A DNA stretch of 64,000 nt from Paraburkholderia sp. FT54 (GTDB taxonomy: Bacteria > Pseudomonadota > Gammaproteobacteria > Burkholderiales > Burkholderiaceae), in the NCBI RefSeq assembly GCF_031585635.1, contig NZ_CP134196.1:2666001-2730000 (forward strand), in the 5' to 3' direction. A model generated the notes under the pieces. The model saw nothing but the letters and a program-made list of their open reading frames with translations, was not told the DNA's origin and ran no database searches. How positions within the stretch are numbered: position 1 is the stretch's first letter; each line of letters starts with the position of its first letter. The translations under genes were made by a program, and so were the position numbers. Shown here piece by piece: positions 29,097 through 38,148 of this stretch.

Positions 29097-29729
29097 ATGG
29101 ACACCCATCTCGCCAAAACCGCCGATCCGTCCACCACCGACCTCGGCCGCCGCGTCCGCGCCGCCCGCCAGGCCCAGGACCTGACGCTGGAAACCGCCAG
29201 CCGCCTGTGCGGCGTGTCCCGCTCGACGCTCTCCAAGGTCGAAAACGGCCTGATGTCCCCCACTTTCGACGTCCTGCAGAAAATCGTCCTTGGCTTGAAG
29301 ATCGAAATCGGCGAGCTGTTCGGCTCGACGCCGAAAGTCAGCGCCAGCGGCCGTCGCGCGCTCACTCGCAAAAACGAAGGGCAGCGCCACGCGTATCGTG
29401 GCTACCAGATGGAACTGCTCGCCACCGACCTCGCGCACAAAGCGATGCTGCCGTTTCGCATCCGCATTTCGGCGCACACGCTCGACGCCTTCGACGACTG
29501 GGGCCGTCACGAAGGCGAGGAGTTTCTGTATGTGATCAGCGGCAGCGTATGCCTGTATTCGGAGTTGTATGCGCCAACGCATCTGAACGCCGGCGACAGC
29601 CTCTACTTCGACAGCCGCACCGGTCACGCGGCGGTCTCCACGAGCGAAGAGGACGCCGAGGTGTTGTGGATGGCCACGAGCGCAGACATTCCGCAAGCGC
29701 CGGCTACCATCGAATCGACCAGGAAGTAA
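29097..29729 (+). CDS. XRE-family regulator with C-terminal cupin domain
   Basis: A 210-residue regulator. An XRE-type HTH occupies residues about 15-70 (LGRRVRAARQAQDLTLETASRLCGVSRSTLSKVENG), and a cupin fold follows at about 120-190 (GEEFLYVISGSVCLYSELYAPTHLNAGDSLYFDSRTGHA, which carries the double-glycine turn and the cupin histidine). Members of this family often respond to small molecules bound in the cupin and control amine, amino acid or catabolic genes. An in-frame ATG at 29037 exists; 29097 is preferred because it gives a usual leader length, though its ribosome-binding site is weak. It converges with the ydiJ-type gene. Confidence 0.85.
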   Translation: MDTHLAKTADPSTTDLGRRVRAARQAQDLTLETASRLCGVSRSTLSKVENGLMSPTFDVLQKIVLGLKIEIGELFGSTPKVSASGRRALTRKNEGQRHAYRGYQMELLATDLAHKAMLPFRIRISAHTLDAFDDWGRHEGEEFLYVISGSVCLYSELYAPTHLNAGDSLYFDSRTGHAAVSTSEEDAEVLWMATSADIPQAPATIESTRK

Positions 29730-29758
29730 CGCAGGCGCATCAACCCGCATGAACGGGC

Positions 29759-32700
29759 CTAGCGCGCCGCCAACGCCCGCTGCGCGAGTTGCGCAATATG
29801 CATTGCGTGACGCCCCGTACCCTGCGCGATCTGTTCACGGCAACTGAAGCCATTGGTCAGCACGATCGTCTCCGTCGCCGCTGCGCGCACCGCGGGAAAT
29901 AGCCTGTCTTCGCCGATCTTCGCGGACAGCGCGTGGTGCTCCGTGTTGAAGCCGAACGATCCCGCCATGCCGCAGCATCCCGTGTCGAGCAGTCTCCATT
30001 TCACGCCGAGCTTGTTCAATAGCGCGGCATCGCCCTGCATGCCGAACAGCGCCTTCTGATGACAATGTCCATGCACGATCACGTCGGCGCCAAGCGTCGG
30101 CCAATCGAACGGCTCACGCGCGACGAAATCGGAGAACAAAAAAGTTTGCGCCGACAGCTTCTTCGCCAATGCATGGCCGGGCAGTTGCTTCAGCAGTTCG
30201 TCCTTGAACACCGACAGGCAACCTGGTTCGAGTCCCACGAGCGGCACGCCGGCGGCGATATCGTCCGCGAGGTCGTCGAGAATGTGCGTGAGCAGTTCTC
30301 GCGCGCGTTCGAGCAGGCCGAAGTCATACAGCGGACGCCCGCAGCACAAACGATTTTTCGGTAACACGACGTGCCAGCCCAATTGCTGTAGAACATCGGC
30401 AGCGGCCTGCGCGATCTCGGGCGTGAAGTGATCGTTGAACGTATCCACCCACAGGATGACTTTCTTCACATCGCCGCTGGCATCGCGCGCAGTTTGCGGC
30501 GAACGCCGTGCGATTTGCCTGTACGTGGCATCCGCGAACCGGGGTAGTTCGCGCGCTTGCGCGACGCCGGCCATCCACTTGCCAAACGAAGACAAACCCG
30601 GCGCCGACGTCATGAAGTTCGTCAGACGCGGAAAGCGCGCCGCCCACGGCGCCCATTCGCCGATGCGTCCCATGAACAGCGCCTGCCGTGGCCGACGATT
30701 CGTCTCGTAGTAATGCGAAAGAAATTCCGCCTTGTACGACGCCATGTCCGTATGCGTCGGGCAATCGGACTTGCAGCCCTTGCACGCGAGGCATGTGTCG
30801 AGCGCATCCTTCACTTCGCGGCTCTGCCAACCACCGGCGATCACGTCGCCCTGCAGCATTTCCCAGAAGAGATGCGCGCGGCCTCGCGTCGAATATTTCT
30901 CTTCACGTGTCGCGCGATAACTCGGGCACATGGTGCCGCCTTCGAGCGAGCGGCACTTGCCCATGCCGATGCATCGCTCGATCTCGCGCTGAAAGCCGTC
31001 GCCTTCCTGGCTGGCAAACGTCAGCCTGGTTTGCAGCGTGACCGGCTTGTAGGCGGGGCCCATGCGCAGGTTCTCATCGACGCGGTACGCGTGCACGACC
31101 TTGCCCGGATTCAGACGATTCGCCGGATCCCAGATCGCCTTGAACTGCTCCATCGCCTGCATCAGTTCGGGGCCGTACATGATCGGCAGAAACTCGGCCT
31201 TGGCCTGGCCGTCGCCGTGTTCGCCCGAGAGCGAGCCGCCGAATTCGACCACCAGTTCGGCCGCTTCGCGCAGAAACTTGCGCCACATTGCTACACCCTC
31301 CGCGCTGCGCAGGTCGAAGGTAATGCGTGCGTGCACGCAGCCGTCGCCGAAATGACCGTAGAGGCTCGTCTCGTAGCCGTAGCGATCCACCAGCGACTGA
31401 AACGCGCGCAGATAGCCGCCGAGCCGTAGCGGATCGACCGCCGCATCTTCCCAACCGACCACCGGGTCCGGCGTGCCGGAATCGACTGACAACGCCACCG
31501 CCGACGCGCCTGTCTCACGAATCGACCACACCTTCGCCTGCAACGCGCGATCTTCGACCAGCATCGCCGAGACATTCGGCCCTGCTTCGCCCGAGGAAAA
31601 ATATGCCGCCGCGGCTTGCGCTTCAAGCATCACCGCCTCTTGCGTGTCCGCGCCGAATTCGAGCACGACCCACGCATCGCCTTCGGGCAGCAACGCGATC
31701 TCGTCCTTCTTCAAACCGCGCGCCTGCAAGCCGCGAATGATCGCGCGGTCGAGTCCTTCGATGGCGATTGGCCCGCAGCGCATGAAATGCGGCACGGCAT
31801 CGGCCGCCGTGTAGATATCCGTGAAGCCGACCACGACGATCACGCGCTTCGCCGGACTCTTCACGAGGCGCACTTTCGCCTGCAAGGTGAGCGCGCAGGT
31901 TCCCTCGGTGCCGACCAATGCACGTGCAACGTTGAAGCCGTTTTCCGGCAGCAGCTGATCGAGATTGAAGCCCGACACACGCCGTTTGATCTGCGGGAAT
32001 TTCGCTCGAATCTGCTCGGCGTAGGTGTCGCGCAGTTGCTTCAGTGCAGCGTAGATTTCGCCTTGGCGGCCGCCCGCCGCGATGATGTGCTCGAGTTCCT
32101 GGTCGGATGTCGGACCCACCCAGAAACGCGCGCCGTCGAAGGTCGCGATTTCCAGCGCTTCGACGTTTTCGACCGTCTTGCCGGCCATCACCGAATGCGC
32201 GCCGCACGAGTTATTGGCGATCATGCCGCCGAGCGTGCAGCGGCTGTGCGTCGCCGGGTCGGGCGCGAAGGTGAGGCCGTGCTGTTCGGCGGCGTCGCGC
32301 AGGGTGTCGCAGACCACGCCCGGCTCGACCAGCGCGACACGCGCGAGCGGATCGACCGACACGACACGATTCACATACTTGCTCGCGTCGGCCACCACCG
32401 CGACGTTCACGCATTGGCCGTTCTGCGACGTGCCGCCGCCGCGCGCGAGAAACGGCACGTCGTTGCGGCGGCAGGCGGCGAGCGCGGCCAACAGATCGTC
32501 GACATCCGCAGGCACGACGACGGCGAGCGGCACTTGTCGATAGTTCGATGCATCGGCCGCATACAGCGCTTTCGAACCCGAATCGAAGCGCACTTCGCCG
32601 CGCACGTGCTCGCGCAAATCGGCTTCGAGCGCCCGCATCACAGCGGCGCTGCCGGTGAAAGGCGTGGCGACGCGCGGCGCCTTCTTCAACGCGCGACGAT

Positions 32701-32791
32701 CAGCATCCTCCAACGCATCGACGCCCGCGCCATGTTCTTCATCAAATGACGTTCCCACTGCGCTCCCTGTCTCTCGTGCCTGCGCCGCCAC
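29759..32791 (-). CDS. FAD/4Fe-4S dehydrogenase, YdiJ-type (D-2-hydroxyglutarate dehydrogenase-like)
   Basis: A protein of about 1010 residues joining three modules. A PCMH-type FAD-binding domain comes first (residues about 75-260, with RGGGTSQNGQ and GGMIANNSCGAHS). An FAD-linked oxidase C-terminal domain follows (to about 540, with YGHFGDGCVHARI and GEHGDGQAKAEFL). The C-terminal half carries an iron-sulfur motif (CLACKGCKSDCP) and two CCG cysteine-rich domains (LCCGRPLYDFGLL and TGCCGMAGSFG). This matches YdiJ-like enzymes that oxidise D-2-hydroxyglutarate or D-lactate and pass electrons to the quinone pool. It is 7 bases downstream of the DUF1338 gene. The start is GTG at 32791; a GTG at 32758 with GGGAG before it is also plausible. 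Confidence 0.85.
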   Translation of the reverse strand: MAAQARETGSAVGTSFDEEHGAGVDALEDADRRALKKAPRVATPFTGSAAVMRALEADLREHVRGEVRFDSGSKALYAADASNYRQVPLAVVVPADVDDLLAALAACRRNDVPFLARGGGTSQNGQCVNVAVVADASKYVNRVVSVDPLARVALVEPGVVCDTLRDAAEQHGLTFAPDPATHSRCTLGGMIANNSCGAHSVMAGKTVENVEALEIATFDGARFWVGPTSDQELEHIIAAGGRQGEIYAALKQLRDTYAEQIRAKFPQIKRRVSGFNLDQLLPENGFNVARALVGTEGTCALTLQAKVRLVKSPAKRVIVVVGFTDIYTAADAVPHFMRCGPIAIEGLDRAIIRGLQARGLKKDEIALLPEGDAWVVLEFGADTQEAVMLEAQAAAAYFSSGEAGPNVSAMLVEDRALQAKVWSIRETGASAVALSVDSGTPDPVVGWEDAAVDPLRLGGYLRAFQSLVDRYGYETSLYGHFGDGCVHARITFDLRSAEGVAMWRKFLREAAELVVEFGGSLSGEHGDGQAKAEFLPIMYGPELMQAMEQFKAIWDPANRLNPGKVVHAYRVDENLRMGPAYKPVTLQTRLTFASQEGDGFQREIERCIGMGKCRSLEGGTMCPSYRATREEKYSTRGRAHLFWEMLQGDVIAGGWQSREVKDALDTCLACKGCKSDCPTHTDMASYKAEFLSHYYETNRRPRQALFMGRIGEWAPWAARFPRLTNFMTSAPGLSSFGKWMAGVAQARELPRFADATYRQIARRSPQTARDASGDVKKVILWVDTFNDHFTPEIAQAAADVLQQLGWHVVLPKNRLCCGRPLYDFGLLERARELLTHILDDLADDIAAGVPLVGLEPGCLSVFKDELLKQLPGHALAKKLSAQTFLFSDFVAREPFDWPTLGADVIVHGHCHQKALFGMQGDAALLNKLGVKWRLLDTGCCGMAGSFGFNTEHHALSAKIGEDRLFPAVRAAATETIVLTNGFSCREQIAQGTGRHAMHIAQLAQRALAAR

Positions 32792-32798
32792 GTCGCGC

Positions 32799-33836
32799 TC
32801 AGGCAGCCTGGCTCGCAGTCATCTTGAAGATGCCCTGTGCGTTGCCCGCGTCGAAACGCAGGTCCGTTTCCCAACGGCGCGCGTCCTGATCGAAAGTCCG
32901 CTTGCGCGTGATGAACTCGTAGAACGAGCCCGGCACTTCGCGCGTCACGATGCCGCCGTCGGCCGCGCGGAACTCGCGCAGCACGAGGTCCGCGCGATAC
33001 GCAGTCTGAAACACGCGGCCCGAGCGCGAGCACTCCACTTCCGGCTTCATCGGACGACCTTTGGCCTTCTCGTCGTCAGAGAGTTGAAAGACGTCCGCGA
33101 CGCGGTCGGTGGCGTGATTGAACGCGTTGCCTTCGGTGGCGATCCACGCCATCTCCGCCGATTCCTTCAACAATACTTCGTAATCGGCTGCGCGTGGCGT
33201 GTCGTGCTGGCGCGCAAACGCGCCGACGATCACCGGCAACAGTTCATGAGCGGCGTCGAGCGGCAGCACGCCGTCGCGCTCGAGTTCCCACAACTGGCCG
33301 ACGGCGCGCGGCGTCAACGGATCGCGCGAGGCGCCGATCACGTTGGTCACGGCTAGCTGAAACGCCGCCGAGAACCGCTCGGGATGCAATTCGCTGACGA
33401 AGAACTGCGCGATCTCATCGGGCGCGTCGTCGTGTGCCCACGCGCGACCGGTCATGCCGAGGCGATCGAGCGGATAGCGGCCGTTGATGCTGAAACCGAG
33501 CGGACGCAGAATGCGTGCGAACGCGGCTTCGCCCGCCGGCAGCGCGCCGTTGTGCGGCCAGCGCACCGTGCGCAACGCGCCATGATCGAAGTACACGCTG
33601 CCGCCCGCCGCGATCGTCTCTTCCGTGTATTGGCGGCCATTCGCCGAGCGCGCCAGCAGATCCTCGAAAAGCGCCATGTTCATGGCCTGCGCAAGCTCAG
33701 CGCGCGTGACGATGCCGTCCTCCCATTCGTCCAGAATGCGCGGATGATTCAGCGTCGCGAAGAGCCGTGTGGTTTTGTCGGCGCCAAGCAGCGTCAGCAG
33801 CAGTTGTTCGACATTCGCATTCTTGATGTTTCGCAT
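32799..33836 (-). CDS. hglS: DUF1338 2-oxoadipate dioxygenase/decarboxylase
   Basis: A 345-residue iron enzyme of the DUF1338/VOC-like family (HglS, formerly YdcJ). HglS converts 2-oxoadipate, O2 and water to D-2-hydroxyglutarate with loss of CO2, a step of D-lysine/pipecolate breakdown in pseudomonads. Candidate Fe(II) ligands are H85 (YFDHGALRTV), H241 (AFNHATDRV) and E307 (FYEFITRKR); their spacing suits the known His-His-Glu triad. The next gene in the same direction encodes the enzyme that would oxidise the product to 2-oxoglutarate. A LysR gene is divergent, 167 bases away. Activity is assigned from family and neighbour evidence. Confidence 0.85.
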   Translation of the reverse strand: MRNIKNANVEQLLLTLLGADKTTRLFATLNHPRILDEWEDGIVTRAELAQAMNMALFEDLLARSANGRQYTEETIAAGGSVYFDHGALRTVRWPHNGALPAGEAAFARILRPLGFSINGRYPLDRLGMTGRAWAHDDAPDEIAQFFVSELHPERFSAAFQLAVTNVIGASRDPLTPRAVGQLWELERDGVLPLDAAHELLPVIVGAFARQHDTPRAADYEVLLKESAEMAWIATEGNAFNHATDRVADVFQLSDDEKAKGRPMKPEVECSRSGRVFQTAYRADLVLREFRAADGGIVTREVPGSFYEFITRKRTFDQDARRWETDLRFDAGNAQGIFKMTASQAA

Positions 33837-34003
33837 AACGGTTCTTTACGTGGCTCTAAAAGGGCGTTGTTTCACGTCCTCGAGGGTGGTGCGGATGGCG
33901 ATGCAAGGCGCAGCGCGGCAATGTCAAAGGCGTGATTATTCAAATCGGCCGGTCTGCCGTAAAGCAAGATAAAATCGCCACTTGATGCGTTTCTGGAATC
34001 AAC

Positions 34004-34936
34004 GTGCGAAAGTTCAAGATCCCCAATATGGGCGCGCTGCTCGCTTTCGAAGCTGCCGCGCGGCACGAGAGCTTCACGCATGCGGCGCGCGAACTCTTCC
34101 TGACCGAGAGCGCGGTGTCACGACAGATCAATACGCTGGAGGGCAACCTCGGCGTGCGGCTGTTCGTGCGGGTCAAACAGCGCGTAGTGCTGACGAAGGC
34201 GGGCAAGGTCTATGGCGCGCAAGTGCGGCGCTCGCTGGAACAACTCGATCGCGACACGCTGTCCATCATCGCGCACGGCAGCGGCGGCGGTTATCTGGAA
34301 CTGGCCGTGCTGCCGACGTTCGCGTCGCAATGGCTGATTCCGCGGCTTGCGGCATTCAATGCGCAGTTTCCGGACGTGCGCGTGAACATGGGCGTGCGAA
34401 CCGGCACGTTTCCGTTCGCCGAGACTCATTTCGAGGCCGCGATTCATTACGGCAAGCCCACATGGCCGGGTACGTCGGCGGACTTTCTGTTTCGCGAAGA
34501 GGTCGTGCCGGTTTGCGCGGCGGGTCTGCTGAAGCGGCCCGTTCAAAGCGCCGCCGATCTGCTGGACTATCCGCTGCTGCACTCCACCACCAGGCCGGAC
34601 GGCTGGGCGTCATGGTTCGCCGGCATGGGCGTCGACGATAACCGGACCATGCAGGGCGTGCGCTACGAACTCCACACCATGCTGATCAGCGCGGCCGCGG
34701 CCGGTCTCGGCATCGCGCTGGTGCCGCGCTTTTTCGTCGATGCGCAACTCGATCAGCTTGGGCTCATGATTCCGCTCGACGCGCCCGCCGTCGCCGACTC
34801 GGCGTATTACCTCGTCTATCCAACCGAGTTGAGTCACGGCAAGCCGCTGGCGAGTTTCCGCGAATGGCTGCTGCACGAAGCCGCGGCCTACGGCGCGGTG
34901 AATCCCCTGATCGCCGGCCGAGCCGACATGGATTGA
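34004..34936 (+). CDS. LysR-family regulator (GcvA-like), divergent from hglS
   Basis: A 310-residue LysR regulator. The HTH spans residues about 8-66 (MGALLAFEAAARHESFTHAARELFLTESAVSRQI), and the effector domain begins near residue 95 with ELAVLPTFASQWLIPRLAAF, a pattern of the GcvA/AmpR-like branch. It is transcribed away from hglS-ydiJ across a 167-base gap, the usual arrangement for a LysR protein that controls its neighbours. A ligand such as 2-oxoadipate or D-2-hydroxyglutarate is an inference. Confidence 0.88.
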   Translation: MRKFKIPNMGALLAFEAAARHESFTHAARELFLTESAVSRQINTLEGNLGVRLFVRVKQRVVLTKAGKVYGAQVRRSLEQLDRDTLSIIAHGSGGGYLELAVLPTFASQWLIPRLAAFNAQFPDVRVNMGVRTGTFPFAETHFEAAIHYGKPTWPGTSADFLFREEVVPVCAAGLLKRPVQSAADLLDYPLLHSTTRPDGWASWFAGMGVDDNRTMQGVRYELHTMLISAAAAGLGIALVPRFFVDAQLDQLGLMIPLDAPAVADSAYYLVYPTELSHGKPLASFREWLLHEAAAYGAVNPLIAGRADMD

Positions 34937-34955
34937 GCCGGCATCATTTCAGGCG

Positions 34956-36089
34956 TCAAACGCCGGCCTGTTCGCGCGCTTTGGCCAGTGCGCTCAGATT
35001 GCCTTCGCCGAAGCCATGGTGGCCCTGACGCTGAACGATCTCGAAGAATATTTCGCCGGCGCGGCGCCGCACGAAAGTCTGGAAGAACAGCAGCGGAACG
35101 CCGTCCGGGCCGATCTCGCCATCCACCAGCACGTGCGTGCGCTTGAGCCGCGCGACATCGAGCCCGTGGCCCGGCAGGCGCGTGTCAAGTTGCTCGTAGT
35201 AGCGCAGCGGCGGCTCGACGAATTCGACGCCGTTCGCAAGCAACTGCTCGACGCACCCGAAGATGTCGTCGGTCGCGAGGGCGATATGCTGCACACCTTC
35301 GCCTGGGTGATCCGGCAAATACTCGTGCATCAGGTTGGTCCGGCTCGTCCCTTCCTCATATAAAGGCACGCGGATCGCGCCGCACGGCGACACCATCACG
35401 CGCGATTCCGCCGATACGTGCCAATTGGCGTGCAACTCGTGAATCTCACGGAAATTGAGCAAGTCGCGATAGAAGTCGAGCCATTCCTGCATCCGGCCTT
35501 CACCGACTGTTTGCGTCAGATGATCGACCGCGACGAGGCCGGTGCCAGCGTGGCTCAAGTCGGCGTGCGCCGTGTCGATTTCGATGGGCCGGAAGTCGAT
35601 ATCGAAGATCGAGATGTCGCCGAGGCCGCCACGCTGGCCGCCACGGCCGCGCCAACGGTCGACGAAATAGATATGCGAGTCGCCAATGCCCTGGATGGCC
35701 GGAATCAGCAACTCGCCCGTGCCGATCTTCTCGCCTTCGAACGCCCATGCGCCGAGTTCGATCGCGCGGTCGAAGGCGCGCTGCGCGTCCGCCACGCGAA
35801 TACCGATCGCGCAAATGCCCGCGCCGTATTCCTCGGCATAGCGCGCGGCGAACGAATCCGGCTCGGCGTTGATGAGGAACTGCATCTCGCCCTGGCGATA
35901 GAGCGTGACGTCCTTGCTGATATGCCGCGCAATCGCCTTGAAACCGAGCTTGGTGAAGGTTTCACCGAGCGCCTGCGGCTCGCGCGCGGCAAACTCCACG
36001 AATTCGAGGCCGGCGGTGCCGAGCGGATTGTGCTCGGGCGCCGACACGGCACGCAGCGCGGCGTCTGGAGTGGGCAAGTCGCTGGGCAT
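34956..36089 (-). CDS. hppD: 4-Hydroxyphenylpyruvate dioxygenase
   Basis: A 377-residue non-heme iron dioxygenase that makes homogentisate from 4-hydroxyphenylpyruvate in tyrosine breakdown. The two VOC-type domains are visible; Fe ligands are the histidine of VAVDHLTQTV, the histidine of EGVQHIALATDD and the glutamate of GEIFFEIVQRQGHHGFG. The start at 36089 has AAAGGAG 6 bases before it; upstream in-frame codons would add an unlikely leader. Length fits the bacterial family (about 350-380). It is convergent with the LysR gene at 34004. Its partner fahA is at the left edge of the window, so the pathway is split. Confidence 0.93.
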   Translation of the reverse strand: MPSDLPTPDAALRAVSAPEHNPLGTAGLEFVEFAAREPQALGETFTKLGFKAIARHISKDVTLYRQGEMQFLINAEPDSFAARYAEEYGAGICAIGIRVADAQRAFDRAIELGAWAFEGEKIGTGELLIPAIQGIGDSHIYFVDRWRGRGGQRGGLGDISIFDIDFRPIEIDTAHADLSHAGTGLVAVDHLTQTVGEGRMQEWLDFYRDLLNFREIHELHANWHVSAESRVMVSPCGAIRVPLYEEGTSRTNLMHEYLPDHPGEGVQHIALATDDIFGCVEQLLANGVEFVEPPLRYYEQLDTRLPGHGLDVARLKRTHVLVDGEIGPDGVPLLFFQTFVRRRAGEIFFEIVQRQGHHGFGEGNLSALAKAREQAGV

Positions 36090-36336
36090 GGCAATCTCCT
36101 TTACAGTCGTTCGACGCTGTTTCCTGTGTTTCTGGTGTTCGGTGCAAGCCGACGGCCACCCGTAGTGTGACACCGGCTGCGCGGTGTGCCACAGCATCGC
36201 CGCCGACGGCTTTTGCACCGTGTTTGTACACCGGGTAACAGGGCGTCCGCAACCTTCATTTTGTACCGAATGGTTCACACGATGGCGCGCCCGCATGCCT
36301 CGCGCCAACCAACATCATGAGTGAACAGCGCACGCC

Positions 36337-37332
36337 CTATTTGCGGCTCCGTTTCCGCGCCCATTTTCCCGCCGACCTGGCCGCCGCCTTATCCGCACTC
36401 GCCGCCATGCGCTGCTGCGCGACCTCGCGCACCGCCTCGATAAACGCCCGTCCGACCGGCGACGGCTGCGTGTCCGAGCGTCGGATCAATCCAACCGGCT
36501 CGCCGGTGCCGGCAAAGGGCAACGGCAAACGGACCAGCATGCTGTGCGCCAACTCATATTCGACCGCGCTCAGCGGGACGAACCACACCGCGCCGTTCTC
36601 AAGCGTCAATGCGCGGCCCGTCGAAACCGACAATACCTCGACGAACGCCGACAACGGCGGTACGCCCCACGCGCTCAACAGACTGTCCGCCGATTGCCTG
36701 ATCAAAGTGCCGAACGGCGGCAACACAACCGGAAAATCCTCGAGCGAGGTAGCCGGCAAACCCGCACCCGCCGCCAGCGGATGCCCTGCGCGCACCACCG
36801 CGATCAGCGGCTCGCTGAACAGTTGCTCGAAACTGAGCCCGACCATCCGCTCGGGATCGGCCAGACGTCCGATCGCAAATTCGATCGCGCCCGCTTTGAG
36901 GCGCTCGAGCAACTCCGGGTTCGCGCCAGTCGCCAAGCGCACGATCACGCGCGGCCACAGCGCGGCGAACTGCTTCAGCACCGGCGGTATCAGCGCCGCT
37001 GCAACGGTCGGCAGAATGCCGATTTCCAGCGTGGCCGCAGCCGCGCCTTCCGCGCGCGCCAGCAGATCGACACCCTGACGCAACGCGCTGACGCAGGCGC
37101 TCGCGTGCGGCATGAAGAGTTGCCCCTCGCGGGTCGGCACGGCGCCGTGGCGGCCGCGCTCGAACAGCTTCACGCCGAGAATCGCTTCGAGTTCGGCGAC
37201 GGTCTTGGAGACCGCGGGCTGCGTGATCGACAGGCTGTCGGCCGCCCGCTGGACACTGCCGAACTGCGCAACGGCCAGAAAGCACTGGAGATGACGGAAT
37301 TTGACGCGGCTATCCGCGAGGCTGCGTTGCAT
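36337..37332 (-). CDS. pcaQ: LysR-type activator PcaQ
   Basis: A 331-residue LysR regulator. It opens with VKFRHLQCFLAVAQFGSVQRAADSL (HTH at residues about 10-70, QPAVSKTVAELEAILGVKLFERG), as PcaQ does, and has a substrate domain from residue about 100. PcaQ activates protocatechuate genes with beta-carboxy-cis,cis-muconate or related intermediates as effector. It is divergent from pcaHG, and two inverted repeats that fit the published PcaQ site lie between them, one across its own start codon, which suggests autoregulation. The C-terminus is Lys/Arg-rich. Confidence 0.88.
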   Translation of the reverse strand: MQRSLADSRVKFRHLQCFLAVAQFGSVQRAADSLSITQPAVSKTVAELEAILGVKLFERGRHGAVPTREGQLFMPHASACVSALRQGVDLLARAEGAAAATLEIGILPTVAAALIPPVLKQFAALWPRVIVRLATGANPELLERLKAGAIEFAIGRLADPERMVGLSFEQLFSEPLIAVVRAGHPLAAGAGLPATSLEDFPVVLPPFGTLIRQSADSLLSAWGVPPLSAFVEVLSVSTGRALTLENGAVWFVPLSAVEYELAHSMLVRLPLPFAGTGEPVGLIRRSDTQPSPVGRAFIEAVREVAQQRMAASADKAAARSAGKWARKRSRK

Positions 37333-37345
37333 AACGGCAGGTTAT
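37331..37345. promoter_or_regulatory. PcaQ-type operator 1 (overlaps pcaQ start)
   Basis: ATAACGGCAGGTTAT is a dyad (ATAAC-N5-GTTAT) covering the pcaQ start codon. Its half-sites match the reported PcaQ motif ATAACC-N4-GGTTAA apart from a one-base spacer change. Confidence 0.65.
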
Positions 37346-37372
37346 ACGAAAAGGGCGAAAACGTCATTTTGC

Positions 37373-37387
37373 ATAACCTCTCAGGTT
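37373..37387. promoter_or_regulatory. PcaQ-type operator 2 (upstream of pcaH)
   Basis: ATAACCTCTCAGGTT repeats the motif with AACC-N5-GGTT symmetry, 54 bases before the pcaH start, where an activator would contact RNA polymerase. It lies 42 bases (four helical turns) from operator 1. Confidence 0.65.
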
Positions 37388-37440
37388 GGATAAAGTCTTT
37401 CCATAACGCCGTATCCCAAAATTCCTCGAAGGAGACACTG

Positions 37441-38145
37441 ATGGACGATTCCTTTCTCAGCGCGCGTGACTTCACATCGCATCCCGCTTACGTCTACCCC
37501 GGCTACGGTTCGTCGGTCAAACGCGGTCCGACGCGTCCGCTGATTCCGCTGAAGGAAAAGCTGCGTGACCAGCGTGTGCCGGTCTACGGCACCGACGACC
37601 TCGGCGCGCTCGACCACGACCTGACACGCAACGCCGCGCGTAATGGCGAGCCGCTTGGCGAGCGAATCATCGTGACGGGCCGTGTACTCGACGAAGGCAA
37701 TCGCCCGGTGCGCAACACGCTGGTCGAAATCTGGCAAGCCAATGCCGCAGGCCGCTATGTGCACAAGGCCGACCAGCACGATGCGCCGCTCGACCCGAAT
37801 TTTCTCGGCGCCGGCCGCTGCATCACCGACAACGAAGGCCGTTACCGTTTCCTCACGATCAAGCCGGGCGCGTATCCGTGGGGCAACCATCCGAATGCCT
37901 GGCGTCCGAACCATATCCACTTCTCGCTCTTCGGCGAACATTTCGGCTCGCGCCTCGTCACGCAGATGTACTTCCCCGGCGACCCGCTGCTGGCGTTCGA
38001 CCCGATCTTCCAGGGCACGCCCGAGCACGCGCGTGACCGCCTGATCGCGGATTTCTCGCTCGACACCACGCAAGAGGCCTATGCGCTCGGCTACGACTTC
38101 GACATCGTGCTGCGCGGCCGTAACGAAACTCCGATGGAGCGCTAA
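37441..38145 (+). CDS. pcaH: Protocatechuate 3,4-dioxygenase beta subunit
   Basis: A 234-residue subunit of the intradiol dioxygenase that opens protocatechuate to beta-carboxy-cis,cis-muconate. The beta subunit carries the iron: the tyrosine in PGAYPWGNHPNAWRP and the two histidines of NHIHFSLFG, plus a tyrosine in NAAGRYVHKADQHD. Length and start (MDDSFLSARD) fit PcaH. AAGGAG lies 7 bases before the ATG. pcaG follows after 3 bases. Confidence 0.95.
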   Translation: MDDSFLSARDFTSHPAYVYPGYGSSVKRGPTRPLIPLKEKLRDQRVPVYGTDDLGALDHDLTRNAARNGEPLGERIIVTGRVLDEGNRPVRNTLVEIWQANAAGRYVHKADQHDAPLDPNFLGAGRCITDNEGRYRFLTIKPGAYPWGNHPNAWRPNHIHFSLFGEHFGSRLVTQMYFPGDPLLAFDPIFQGTPEHARDRLIADFSLDTTQEAYALGYDFDIVLRGRNETPMER

Positions 38146-38148
38146 GCC

